A stretch of 64,000 nt of DNA from Kuafuiihalomonas sp964473255 (GTDB lineage: Bacteria; Myxococcota; Kuafuiibacteriia; Kuafuiibacteriales; Kuafuiibacteriaceae): assembly GCA_964473255.1 (NCBI GenBank), contig CAYYOT010000016.1, positions 1 to 64,000 on the forward strand, given 5' to 3'. The notes below the pieces were generated by a model that saw only the letters and a list, made by a program, of their open reading frames with translations, was not told the origin of the DNA and did not search any database. Of the stretch, positions 38,919 to 47,445 are shown in pieces; position 1 is the first letter of the stretch; every line of letters starts with the position of its first letter. The translations under genes and the position numbers were made by a program.

Positions 38919-40147
38919 TCCTGGGTGCTGGTCCCGCAGGCCTCACCGTGGCCGAGGAGCTCCGTCGGCATGATCCCACCCGGACCCTCGACCTCACCAT
39001 GGTCTCGAGCGAGCCGTACCCGCCCTATTCTCCCCCGGCCATGGCGGACCACTTCGCCAACCGTCGTGACGAGCCACTCTTCTGGAAGGGAACGGACGTT
39101 TGCGATCGACTCCGCGTTCGGTACATGTCCGGAGCCTCTGCGTCGTGGGTCGACCTGGACGGTCGACGCGTACACCTGGAAGACGGTCGAGCTCTCGCGT
39201 ACGAACGGCTCGTCGTAGCCACCGGATCCCGGCTGTACGCACCCATCGAAGGTAACGAGCTGAAGGGGCTCCACGACTTCAAGTCGTTGGCCACGGCGAA
39301 AGCCCTCATCGGGCGGGTCCGGCGCACTGAGGTCTCGAGCGTGATCGTCGTCGGTGGCGGTTTCATCGGGGTCGAAGTGGCGCTTCTGCTCGCCGACCTC
39401 GGCCTCGCGGTGGTCCTGATTCAGCGTCGATGGCCCATGGCTCGCATGCTGGATCCCGAAATGGGAGAGGTCGTCCGCAAGGTATTGGTCGCCCGCGGCG
39501 TCGAAGCACGCCTCTTCACCCCCGTGAAGGGATTCGTGGGTGATGCCCGAGTCGAGGGCGTCCGGCTGGACTCGGGCGAGGTCCTCCGAGCCGACGCGTA
39601 CATCGCAGCCACGGGCGTGAAGCCGAACATCGAGTTCCTGGCGAACTCGGGGCTCGACGTGGACTGGGGGGTGCACGTGGACGACCGCATGCGGGCGAGC
39701 GACCCGAACGTGTGGGCGGCCGGCGACGTTGCCGAGACCCGGGACCGCTTTTCCCATCGACGGTACGTCCACGCCAACTTCCCCAACGCCGTGACTCAGG
39801 CCCGGGTCTTGGCGCGCGCCATGCTCGGGGACACGACGCCCTATCCGGGCGCCGAGTCGCTCAACAGCATGCGACACCTCGGACTGCCGCTGATCGCGGT
39901 CGGCGAGACTTCGGAGGACTCGGTTCGGTGGCGCCGCGGAGAGGTGCTCCGCAAGGTCTATCTCGACCAGGGACGGATCGTTGGTTTTCAGCTCTCCGGA
40001 GACATCCGCGGCGCCGGCTACTTGCGGAGCCTCATGCTAAAGGGCAATCGCTGGCAGCTCCCGGCCGCTCGCCTCGTCGATCCTCGCTTCGCCCGCCGGC
40101 ACGTCGCCGCGCTCATGCAGCCGACTCGCGCCTTCGCCGCTGCCTGA
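38906..40147 (+). CDS. FAD-dependent NAD(P) oxidoreductase linked to CO dehydrogenase
   Basis: A 413-residue flavoprotein of the pyridine-nucleotide-disulfide/rubredoxin reductase type. It has an FAD-binding LILGAGPAGLTVAEEL at the N-terminus, an NAD(P)-binding VIVVGGGFIGVEVALLLADLG near residue 150, the ATG motif (VATGSR) and a second FAD motif VWAAGDVAE near 270. The C-terminal domain follows the ferredoxin/NADH-oxidase type. There is no redox CxxC in the FAD domain, so it is not a disulfide reductase. It starts at GTG 38906, overlapping cooC by 13 bp. The same partner (FNOR) accompanies cooS-cooF in other bacteria, where it is proposed to pass CO-derived electrons from CooF to NAD(P)+; that role is inferred here. 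Confidence 0.88.
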   Translation: MRVLILGAGPAGLTVAEELRRHDPTRTLDLTMVSSEPYPPYSPPAMADHFANRRDEPLFWKGTDVCDRLRVRYMSGASASWVDLDGRRVHLEDGRALAYERLVVATGSRLYAPIEGNELKGLHDFKSLATAKALIGRVRRTEVSSVIVVGGGFIGVEVALLLADLGLAVVLIQRRWPMARMLDPEMGEVVRKVLVARGVEARLFTPVKGFVGDARVEGVRLDSGEVLRADAYIAATGVKPNIEFLANSGLDVDWGVHVDDRMRASDPNVWAAGDVAETRDRFSHRRYVHANFPNAVTQARVLARAMLGDTTPYPGAESLNSMRHLGLPLIAVGETSEDSVRWRRGEVLRKVYLDQGRIVGFQLSGDIRGAGYLRSLMLKGNRWQLPAARLVDPRFARRHVAALMQPTRAFAAA

Positions 40148-40378
40148 GCCCGCCGTGCCGTGCCTCGCTTGCCGTGCGGCAAATGAGCCATGCGCCGCGT
40201 TCGTATCAGTGCTGCAGGTCGTCGCCCTCGACCGGCGCCAAGCGAGATTGATACAGACCTGAGTGCCGACTTCGCTCAGACTTTCACCTCCGCACGCCTT
40301 CCCTGTGGACTGCGTACGCACTAGGGTCGCGCGGTGCGCCACGCACTCACCGGCATCTTTTTTCGAGATCGTCGGATG
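40148..40378. other. Convergent intergenic region after the CO dehydrogenase operon
   Basis: About 230 bp between two convergent stop codons. Some short inverted sequences are present but no strong GC hairpin followed by a U-run was found on either strand. No gene-like frame was seen. Confidence 0.4.
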
Positions 40379-41431
40379 CTAGGGTCCGAAGCACGCCTGG
40401 AGCCGAGCATCGTCAGTGAGAAGCCGCTCGATTTCGGGCAGGCAATCCCTCGACGAGAGAACGGTGTAGAAGTCCTCCTTGATGTCCAGGGCTCGCCGCG
40501 CCGCTTTCATCCAGAGGCCGCGACTAAAGGGACTCTGCCGTACGCTGGCCCAGAAACCCGTAGCGGCAAGCAGCTCGCCGATCGATTCCGAGTGATCACC
40601 CTGCAGGTGGCTGACCAGGTAGGTGGCAACACCAACCTGGATCCCGTGTAGGCGCGGATGCGCACTCAGCTCGTCGAGGGCGTGCGATATGAGATGCTCA
40701 CTTCCGCTCGCCGGGCGCGAAGAGCCGCATATTCCCATTGCGATTCCATTGAGCATGAGTGCTGTCCCCAGCAGCTTGACGCCCTCGAGATCGCGCTTCG
40801 GATGCGCCATGAACTGCAGTACGGTCGCGTCGGAGAGGAGCGCCGAGAAGTCATCGACCGGCGTTCCCCGCGCGTGAAAGGCGAGCTTCCAGTCGGCGAC
40901 CGCGGTAAACTTCGCCACGAGGTCGCCCACGCCCGACAGCCACAAGACCTCCGGAGCGGCTAGACATACCTCGGTGTCCAGCACCAGGCCGAACGGCATG
41001 GCCGACGGAAGGGAGCGTCGGCGACCATCGATCGTCAGGCTGGATTGCGGACTACAGAAGCCATCATTGGAAAGGGATCCGGGGACTGAAACGAATGGAG
41101 CCCGGGCGAGGAAGGCGACGTACTTCGCTACGTCGAGCGCTTTTCCCCCGCCGAGCCCAATGATGGCTTGGGTGCGCGCAGGAAGGGCGTTGAAACGCTC
41201 GTAAGTGCTCTCGAAAGAGCCATCACTGATCGACGCACGCTCGAGAACCTCGACTCTCTCTCGCTCGAAAGACTGCGCGGCCCGGGCGACGAGCTCCGCT
41301 GGAAGCCCCTCGCTGTAGAGCAGCGCAACCCGGCTGAACTCGTATCGACGGGCGTAGATGCCGAGGCGGTCGAGTGCGCCGGGCTTGATTCGCACGAGCG
41401 CCGGGATTTTGACCTGACGATCGCTCATCAC
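40379..41431 (-). CDS. sn-glycerol-1-phosphate dehydrogenase (AraM/EgsA family)
   Basis: A 350-residue protein of the iron-alcohol-dehydrogenase-like fold, resembling EgsA/AraM, which reduces dihydroxyacetone phosphate to sn-glycerol-1-phosphate with NAD(P)H. It shows the nucleotide loop IGLGGGKALDVAKYVAF near residue 92, the substrate loop VPGSLSNDGFCSPQSSL near 118, and the metal-site pattern Asp in GVGDLVAKF (about 169), His in GSEHLISHAL (about 246), and His in LHGIQVGV (about 262). The archaeal enzyme starts ether lipids and the Bacillus AraM version is nickel-dependent. It overlaps the stop of the HAD phosphatase gene by 4 bp, so the two are one translational unit. No GGGP synthase partner is present in this window. 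Confidence 0.85.
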   Translation of the reverse strand: MMSDRQVKIPALVRIKPGALDRLGIYARRYEFSRVALLYSEGLPAELVARAAQSFERERVEVLERASISDGSFESTYERFNALPARTQAIIGLGGGKALDVAKYVAFLARAPFVSVPGSLSNDGFCSPQSSLTIDGRRRSLPSAMPFGLVLDTEVCLAAPEVLWLSGVGDLVAKFTAVADWKLAFHARGTPVDDFSALLSDATVLQFMAHPKRDLEGVKLLGTALMLNGIAMGICGSSRPASGSEHLISHALDELSAHPRLHGIQVGVATYLVSHLQGDHSESIGELLAATGFWASVRQSPFSRGLWMKAARRALDIKEDFYTVLSSRDCLPEIERLLTDDARLQACFGP

Positions 41432-42198
41432 AGCTCTTGGGGGACGATCTTGCCCACGTGCTCGAACACGTGGTTCGGCCGATACGGAAACTCTCCGATC
41501 ATCTCGCGGCTCGTGACCCCGGAGAGGACGAGGCAGGTGATCATACCTGCCTCCAGTCCGCCCACGATGTCCGTGTCCATGCGGTCGCCGATCATGAGCG
41601 TCTCATCTGCATAGACGCCGAGACGACGAAGGCCGATCGTCATCATCAGCGCGTTCGGCTTGCCAACGACGTAGGGTTGTCGGCCGGAGGCGCGCTCGAT
41701 GGCAGCGAGCGTCGCCCCGCATGCCGGCTCCACGCCATCTGGCGTCGGATCGACGACGTCGGGGTTCGTGCCGATGAATTTGGCGCCTTCCCGTACCAGG
41801 CGCACCGCGGTTCGGAGCATGTCGAAATTCAGGCTCGTCGTCTTGCCGACGACGACGTAGTCCGGTCGGTGTTCCGAGATCGAGAACCCAGACTTGTAGA
41901 GTTCGCTGGCCAGACCGCCGCCGCCTACGACGAACGCCGTATCGCCCTGAGCCTGCTCCTTTAGAAAGGTCGCCGTGGCCATGGCCGAGGTAATGAAGTT
42001 CTCTTCTTTGACTCCGTGCACCCCGAGCCCCTCGAGCTTCTTCTTCAAGTCGATGGGAGTCTGCTCGGAATTGTTCGTGAGGAACAAGAACGGGAGCTCG
42101 CCCTGGACGAGTCGATCGACGAAGTCCAGGGCCCCATCGATGAGGCTTCGGCCGCGGTAGAGGACACCGTCCATGTCGCAGATGACGCTGGTTGCCAT
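41428..42198 (-). CDS. NagD-type HAD phosphatase
   Basis: A 256-residue HAD-IIA (NagD-like) phosphatase. Motif I is DMDGVLYRG near residue 8 (nucleophile and acid Asp), motif II is LTNNS near 41, the C2 cap contains VVVGKTTSLNFDML, motif III is VGKPNALM near 178, and motif IV is GDRMDTDI near 203. Family members dephosphorylate small sugar or glycerol phosphates and nucleotides. Its position upstream of and overlapping the glycerol-1-phosphate dehydrogenase suggests the substrate may be a glycerol phosphate, but this is inferred from context only. Confidence 0.87.
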   Translation of the reverse strand: MATSVICDMDGVLYRGRSLIDGALDFVDRLVQGELPFLFLTNNSEQTPIDLKKKLEGLGVHGVKEENFITSAMATATFLKEQAQGDTAFVVGGGGLASELYKSGFSISEHRPDYVVVGKTTSLNFDMLRTAVRLVREGAKFIGTNPDVVDPTPDGVEPACGATLAAIERASGRQPYVVGKPNALMMTIGLRRLGVYADETLMIGDRMDTDIVGGLEAGMITCLVLSGVTSREMIGEFPYRPNHVFEHVGKIVPQEL

Positions 42199-42276
42199 CG
42201 CCGCGAATCTTGGACCGAGTCGACAGCGGGCGCCAGTCGCACGAGACGAGAAGCCGAAGCCTGAGCGGGCGTCGAG

Positions 42277-42456
42277 TCAGAAGTAGGGCTGCATGACCGG
42301 TTTAGGCTGTCGGTCCACGATGAAGAGTCCCCAGCGCTTCTCCGATGGCCGGACCACTCCACGGGTCTCTCCCCAAAGCGCCTTTTTGATGCCGAAGTGG
42401 TAGTGGACCATCCGACAGGTGAGGGCCGGCGCAGGCCGGCCACGCTCCTGGGGCAT
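42277..42456 (-). CDS. Small 59-residue protein
   Basis: A short open frame from ATG 42456 to a stop at 42277, between the phosphatase gene and the divergent peptidase gene. About 70% of its third codon positions are G or C, like its neighbours, and the product has a protein-like composition: a conserved-looking HYHFGIKKALWGETRGV, then KRWGLFIVDRQ and an aromatic C-terminus. The frame is closed by a stop just upstream, so there is no longer version. No family is recognised and no strong ribosome binding site is seen. It could also be a fragment. Confidence 0.42.
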   Translation of the reverse strand: MPQERGRPAPALTCRMVHYHFGIKKALWGETRGVVRPSEKRWGLFIVDRQPKPVMQPYF

Positions 42457-42509
42457 GAACGGATCCGAAATTTTGGTGGCTCCACCCGGCTGACCGATAA
42501 TGCAGGTCG

Positions 42510-45500
42510 ATGGGGGCTAGGACCGCTTCAAACGGCACGACCTTGGCTCGGTGGGGGCTCTTTGCCGCGCTCTTCGTCAGCGTCGGTCCGGCGCGAGCCG
42601 GAATGCTCGAAGCCGACAGCGTGACCGTCCTGACCACGGGGACTTCGTGGACGCTCGTCAACTTCCAGCAGACGTTCGACATCGTTCCCTTGGTCTTCAT
42701 CTTTCCGACCGACCAGGGCTCCGAGCCTTGCCACACTCGTATTCGCAACGTGACGACGAGCAGCTTCGAAGTGATCTGCGCCGAACCGTCCGGCAACAAC
42801 GGCCCCCACGCCGCGCAGGACACCTACTACCTGGCCATAGAGCCCGGAGTACACGACCTGAACGGGACGCGGATCGAAGCCGGCATCGCCCTCACCGACG
42901 AAGAGCAGAACGGTCGGAACATCAGCACGCCGACGGGCTACTTCTCGGTCACGAACATCCAGGCGACCGCGGGAGGAACGCCGGCGGTTCTGGCCATGAT
43001 TCAGACCGACAACAACGGAACGGGAACCGCTCCCAGCGGTCCGCTGGTCCCGTGGATGACCGTCGCCATCGAGTCGGTCACGACTACCGGTCACGATCTC
43101 GCGCTGGAGAGAAGCGAAGTCGACGACGTGGGGATCACCACCGAAGAGGAGATCGGCTACGTCGTGTGGCCCGCCGGCAGCGGCGACTTCATAGACGACG
43201 ATGGAAACACCATCGATTTCGATGCGCTGTCGACGCCCAACCGCGTCGTCAACGGGTGGGACAACACGCCGTGCGACACCGTCAACTTCGGGACTCCTTT
43301 CGCCTCGGGAACGCCCCTCGTGTTCGCCAATAAGATTAGCCGCCTCTCAGGGTTTCTGAGCGACAACGGAGGATGGCTTCGGCGGTGCGGCTCGCCCACT
43401 ACGACAGGGGCCTCGTTTGCCACGGATGAGGACGTGTTCAACGATACCGAGCGGTCGCAGTTCCGCGAGCAAATCTCGATGCTTGCGTTTTCGGACGCCT
43501 TCACCGTCGAAGCGGTGACGCGAGCGTCGGTCCGCGACGTGGCGGCGTGGGCCAACGCCCAGGACCGGGTCTTCGTCGATTTCGAGACGACCGCTGAGAT
43601 GGGTACCGCGGCTTTCGAGCTGCAGCGCCGAGTGAACGGACGATGGCGATCGGTCCCCGGGGGGCGGGTCGTCGCTCAGCCGGGCCGGATGGGCGGTGCG
43701 GCCTATCGAATCCCCGATCCCGAGGTGCGCCACGGAGAGCGTCATACCTACCGCCTCATCGAGCACGAGCTGGCAGGAAACCAGCTCGCGCACGGGCCGT
43801 TTCGGCTCGAGGTCGAGAACGAATCGGGTACGATGGAACCCGAGGCCGTCTCGAACCAGCCGCTCCGTCGTGGTCGACCGGTCGAGCTTACCAGCTTCGC
43901 CCGGGCCAGCGAGTCGCGCTTCGAGAAACTCGCGTTCGATGAGTTTCGTCGGTGGTCGATGGCTCCCCTCGTTCTGCGCCAGTTTCCGCCGCTGAAGATC
44001 CGGACCCAACGCGAAGGCGGAATCACCGCCGTGTCGTCGACCGACGTCGCCTCTGCCTGGAGCATTCCCGTCGCGCTGGTCGAACGCTGGATCGCCTCCG
44101 GCGAAGTACGCCTACGTCATCGCGGAAGGGACGTCGCCTACTTCGGAGCGTCATCGCTCGTGTTCCTGGCTCGCCCTCTCGACGACGACGACAACCCGTC
44201 CAATGTTTACTGGCTCGACCACGCCCGCGGGCATCGTCGTCCGTATCCGGTACCCCGGTCGAAAGCGATCGCGGGCCACGCGCAGACCACGTACACGGCG
44301 AGGAACCGTGTCGAGCAAGACATCATCCCTCTGACTTCGGTCGCCCGCCCCGAGGGTCACGACGAATACTGGCACTGGCACGGATTCGTGGGGGGCGACC
44401 CGAACTACGGCTCCGCGTCTTTTGCCCTGCCAGTAGCCCACGCGACCGGCCGCGGAGCAGCCTCTTTGAAAGTTCACATGGTGGGGGTCAGCGCCGGATC
44501 GCACGCGCTCGAGCTTCGAATCGACGGCGAGGTCCTCGGAGTCGCCGATAGCCACGGCTTCGGGCACTTTTTTTCGACGTTTCAGATCGACCCGCTTCGC
44601 CTCGTGGGTCGTGCCGAACTCCCGGTCGAGATTACCGCGCGCGACGAGGGTGAGGGACCGAGCTTCGTGTACCTCGAAGCGTTCGACATCGAGTTCGAGC
44701 GGACGCTGCTGGCGATGGACGGAAGGCTGGAATTCATTGCCACCGATACCGGCCTTGCTCGAGTGGACGGCCTTCGCTCGCCGCAGGTCTTCGTGTGGGA
44801 TGTGACCGACCCCGATCGTCCGCGGGCGCGTTCACCGTACGTCGTCTCGGGTCCATCTGGCTACGGCGTGTCCTTCGCCGCGCGCCAAGGCCACCGGTAC
44901 CGCGTTCAGGACGGGGCGACCGTCTCCGGGCCGGTGATGGTCGAGGTCGACGAACCATCGTCGTGGCGCTCCCCCCGAAACGGTGCGGACTACGTCATCG
45001 TCGCTCCGAGCTTTCTCGAAGGCCAAGCGCAGCGGCTAGCGAGGCATCGGCGCGCGTCCGGGCTCGACGTCGAACTGGTGCTCGTCGAGGACCTCTACGA
45101 CGAATTCACGCATGGCTTGGCTTCCGTTGAAGCGTTGCGCTCCTTCTTCGCCTACGCGGTGAACCACTGGCGAAAGGCTCCCGATGCCGCGGTTCTCGTC
45201 GGCGACGGTCACTACGACGCCCTGAATCGACTGGGACAGGGAGCCCCGGCTCTGCCCGCCCACATGATCGACGTTCCCGGCTGGGGCGTGTTCGCATCCG
45301 ATCCTCGTCTCGTGCCGTACACTTCGGACGGTGTCCCCGCGATCATGCTGGGCCGATTGCCGGTATCCTCGGCCGGCGAGCTGGACCGGCTGATCGACAA
45401 GATCGTCCTATACGAATCTGGATCACACGGCGGACGAACTCTGCTCGTCGCGGACGACCACCGCCGTGGCGACAACTTCAGTCTGGACGTCACTGCGTTG

Positions 45501-46004
45501 CGCGACCGCGTGAGCCTGTCGGCAGACGTCTTCCTCTTCGAGGGTCAACCGGTTCGCGACGCGCGTCCGCTGCTCATCTCTGCCTGGGAACGGGCGAGGG
45601 TCGTCAGCTACGTCGGCCACGGGGGCTTCGACCGCTGGTCCAACAGCGGTCTTCTCCGCGCGTCGGACGTACCCGCGCTTCCAGTCGGCACGCATCCCAT
45701 CGTCATGGCCTCCACCTGCCTGGCCAACGGGTTCCACATCCCTGGCTTCGATGGGCTGGGGCCGGCACTCGTTCGGGCACCCGACCGCGGCGCGATCGCC
45801 ATGTTCGCGCCCACCGCCCCCTCGGACAACGGAGACGCCGTCTTGATGAACGAAGGCTTCCTCCGGGCTAGCCGTCACGGCGGGCGACGGCTCGGCGAGG
45901 TCCTTCGCGAGACCCTCGAATTCTACGCAAAGCAAGGCCACCGTCCTCGTCTGATCGACGTCTACACCCTGATCGGAGACCCCGGCCTCGTCGTGGCGCC
46001 TTGA
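42510..46004 (+). CDS. Secreted gingipain-like cysteine peptidase (family C25)
   Basis: An 1164-residue exported protein: signal peptide at residues 1-29 (hydrophobic core, cleavage around ARA-GM), a beta-rich N-terminal region (about 30-330), an intervening beta-sandwich part and a C25 peptidase domain from about residue 830. Catalytic residues are visible: His in VSYVGHGGF near 1034 and Cys in VMASTCLANGF near 1071, with VLVGDGHYD near 900 as the preceding conserved strand. C25 enzymes are extracellular cysteine endopeptidases. Residues 335-360 (VTRASVRDVAAWANAQDRV) resemble the linker before C25 domains in other secreted proteins. The ATG at 42510 gives the signal peptide. It ends with a short VVAP and no recognisable secretion anchor. 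Confidence 0.85.
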   Translation: MGARTASNGTTLARWGLFAALFVSVGPARAGMLEADSVTVLTTGTSWTLVNFQQTFDIVPLVFIFPTDQGSEPCHTRIRNVTTSSFEVICAEPSGNNGPHAAQDTYYLAIEPGVHDLNGTRIEAGIALTDEEQNGRNISTPTGYFSVTNIQATAGGTPAVLAMIQTDNNGTGTAPSGPLVPWMTVAIESVTTTGHDLALERSEVDDVGITTEEEIGYVVWPAGSGDFIDDDGNTIDFDALSTPNRVVNGWDNTPCDTVNFGTPFASGTPLVFANKISRLSGFLSDNGGWLRRCGSPTTTGASFATDEDVFNDTERSQFREQISMLAFSDAFTVEAVTRASVRDVAAWANAQDRVFVDFETTAEMGTAAFELQRRVNGRWRSVPGGRVVAQPGRMGGAAYRIPDPEVRHGERHTYRLIEHELAGNQLAHGPFRLEVENESGTMEPEAVSNQPLRRGRPVELTSFARASESRFEKLAFDEFRRWSMAPLVLRQFPPLKIRTQREGGITAVSSTDVASAWSIPVALVERWIASGEVRLRHRGRDVAYFGASSLVFLARPLDDDDNPSNVYWLDHARGHRRPYPVPRSKAIAGHAQTTYTARNRVEQDIIPLTSVARPEGHDEYWHWHGFVGGDPNYGSASFALPVAHATGRGAASLKVHMVGVSAGSHALELRIDGEVLGVADSHGFGHFFSTFQIDPLRLVGRAELPVEITARDEGEGPSFVYLEAFDIEFERTLLAMDGRLEFIATDTGLARVDGLRSPQVFVWDVTDPDRPRARSPYVVSGPSGYGVSFAARQGHRYRVQDGATVSGPVMVEVDEPSSWRSPRNGADYVIVAPSFLEGQAQRLARHRRASGLDVELVLVEDLYDEFTHGLASVEALRSFFAYAVNHWRKAPDAAVLVGDGHYDALNRLGQGAPALPAHMIDVPGWGVFASDPRLVPYTSDGVPAIMLGRLPVSSAGELDRLIDKIVLYESGSHGGRTLLVADDHRRGDNFSLDVTALRDRVSLSADVFLFEGQPVRDARPLLISAWERARVVSYVGHGGFDRWSNSGLLRASDVPALPVGTHPIVMASTCLANGFHIPGFDGLGPALVRAPDRGAIAMFAPTAPSDNGDAVLMNEGFLRASRHGGRRLGEVLRETLEFYAKQGHRPRLIDVYTLIGDPGLVVAP

Positions 46005-46274
46005 GATGAGCTAGGAAGACAGCTGTACGAGGCACGAGCGGAGCACGAAGAGCAGCGGAGCCAGCTCGCGAGTCAGCGCGATGCCCAGGCCCCGAAACGC
46101 CAGCGGTCTCCCGAGAGCGAATCCAGCGACGAGCAGACCGAGTCGTTGAAGCACGACGTATACTCACTGGACGACGTTGTGATGCCGACGGAAAGCAAGA
46201 GTGGCTCTCCGAAAGGAACGACGCGCGGGACGGCCACAAACACACCCACCGCTTCATCTGTCCCGACTCTGTGA
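46005..46274 (+). other. Open in-frame stretch directly after the peptidase stop
   Basis: The frame of the C25 peptidase stays open for 89 codons after its TGA (46002-46004), ending at 46274. The conceptual product is hydrophilic and coiled-coil-like (RAEHEEQRSQLASQRDAQ, then a Ser/Glu-rich part). There is no ATG/GTG near the beginning, though an internal ATG lies later. The minus strand across the region is also open and of similar base composition, so coding status is ambiguous. Confidence 0.3.
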
Positions 46275-46623
46275 CCGCCGCACCCGAAGTGCGAAGCTGC
46301 TTGATCGCGGTCTACGAATTTGGCCTCCTCATCCGACTTTGGTCGTGTATCTGTGCCGTGGCTCGGATTGTCGGAAGAACAAGCTGCCACGCAAAGTCTT
46401 GGAGTCTCAGCTGTCGGGCGTTCCGGTCGTAAAGGTCGGCTGCCAGAAGATCTGCAAGGCCCCGGTCGTTGGGGTCGATATCGGGCGAGGACCGCGCTGG
46501 TTTCGACGTATGGATGACCGGCGGTGTCTGGACTCCCTCCGCGAGTACATCGCAACCGGGAAGCCGCCGGAACAGCTCAGGAAGCGAGAGGCGACGAAGC
46601 GAGCCGGGCGCCTGAGGTCCTGA
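46201..46623 (+). CDS. Thioredoxin-like [2Fe-2S] ferredoxin
   Basis: A protein of up to 140 residues with the thioredoxin-like [2Fe-2S] ferredoxin signature: two Cys spaced CX4C (LCRGSDCRK near residue 52) and two spaced CX3C (GCQKICKAP near 80), the pattern that binds one cluster in NuoE-type and stand-alone members. A charged KRE-rich tail follows. The first 40 residues from the ATG at 46201 look unlike the family and overlap the open stretch after the peptidase gene, so a later start is likely (TTG 46339 or GTG 46345, just before the cluster domain). The electron partner is unknown. It is convergent with the ferritin-like gene, 31 bp away. Confidence 0.72.
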   Translation: MALRKERRAGRPQTHPPLHLSRLCDRRTRSAKLLDRGLRIWPPHPTLVVYLCRGSDCRKNKLPRKVLESQLSGVPVVKVGCQKICKAPVVGVDIGRGPRWFRRMDDRRCLDSLREYIATGKPPEQLRKREATKRAGRLRS

Positions 46624-46654
46624 GGACCCATTTCGGCCGGCCCGCCCCGACCGA

Positions 46655-47134
46655 TTACGAGGCCCGGTGCTCGGCGGCAGCGCCGTTCGTCGACCGGCCG
46701 TTCTGCACCCGCGCCTCCACCTGCTCGCCCAGAACCAATCGCTCGACCTCGTCGACGTGGCGCTGCTCGGCCTCGATGTGGTCCTCCAGCATCGTGCGCA
46801 AGGCGACATCTCCGGCGTCGACGCTGGCGAGAGCCTGACCGTAAAGGGCGAGAGCCTCACGCTCCATGCGGAGGACGTCAGCCACCATCGCCTCCGCTCG
46901 CCCCGAGGCCTGGATTGGCCGCACCATCGTCGAAGGCGTGCCTCCGAGAGCCACGACCTTCTGCCCGAACTTTCGGGCGTGGCCACGAGCCTCCTCGGCG
47001 AGGTCCTCGAAGAAGGGGGCCAAAGAGAGCCGCCAAAGACCGGAGACGGTCAGAGCGTACTGGTGACACTGCATCGCGAGCGTGTGCTCGAGCGCGATGG
47101 CTTCGTTCAGACGGTCGATCACGTTTCTGTTCAT
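46655..47134 (-). CDS. Ferritin-like diiron protein
   Basis: A 159-residue four-helix-bundle protein. The helices carry Glu and His in the spacing expected for a diiron site: ALEHTLAMQCHQY near residue 15, EEARGHARKF near 47, MEREALALYGQAL near 90, and EAEQRHVDEVERL near 118. Similar proteins are annotated as bacterioferritin-like or DUF892-type; no haem-binding Met is evident. The C-terminal tail is polar and disordered. The ATG at 47134 is the only sensible start. About 67 bp upstream lies a Fur-like box shared with a divergent His-rich lipoprotein gene, which fits iron control. Confidence 0.78.
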   Translation of the reverse strand: MNRNVIDRLNEAIALEHTLAMQCHQYALTVSGLWRLSLAPFFEDLAEEARGHARKFGQKVVALGGTPSTMVRPIQASGRAEAMVADVLRMEREALALYGQALASVDAGDVALRTMLEDHIEAEQRHVDEVERLVLGEQVEARVQNGRSTNGAAAEHRAS

Positions 47135-47200
47135 GGGCGCACAACTAGCGCGCTCAGCCGGTAAGCCAAAAACAAAAACACCAATGATTTCAATAGTTTA

Positions 47201-47224
47201 TGATTACGATTCTCATTCTCATTT
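47201..47224. promoter_or_regulatory. Fur-like iron box in the divergent intergenic region
   Basis: The AT-rich segment TGATTACGATTCTCATTCTC at 47201-47220, followed by ATTT, contains repeated ATTCTC/GAGAAT hexamers, as in the GAT/AAT hexamer arrangement of Fur operators. It lies 67 bp from the ferritin-like start and about 220 bp from the His-rich lipoprotein start, in a locally AT-rich island. It is not a perfect 19-bp palindrome, so Zur or another FUR-family regulator remains possible. Confidence 0.45.
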
Positions 47225-47445
47225 CGACACCGGCGGGTGCCGCGGTTTGGTCGATTCTTCGGCCGGACGCGAAAGCCGACGCCGTAAGCTACTTGCAAGA
47301 TGGCCTGCGAGACATGCGGAGAACCGCATGGTCATTCGAAGCACGAGGACTGGTCTCAGTCCCGCACGATGGGCGGGTCAGGTCCCGACTCGCGATCGCC
47401 GAAACCGGGTTTGACGAGCGGCTTCGTCCAAGCAAGGAGAAGGAT

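Noticed and set aside
38171..40147. A 658-residue version of the flavoprotein starting inside cooC
   Set aside because: The N-terminal 245 residues are Arg-rich shadow sequence of cooC; the FAD motif begins right after GTG 38906.
46073..46555. A minus-strand frame opposite the ferredoxin gene and the post-peptidase stretch
   Set aside because: Over most of its length it is antisense to the Cys-motif ferredoxin and it shows no domain; only the 3' part is somewhat protein-like and remains ambiguous.
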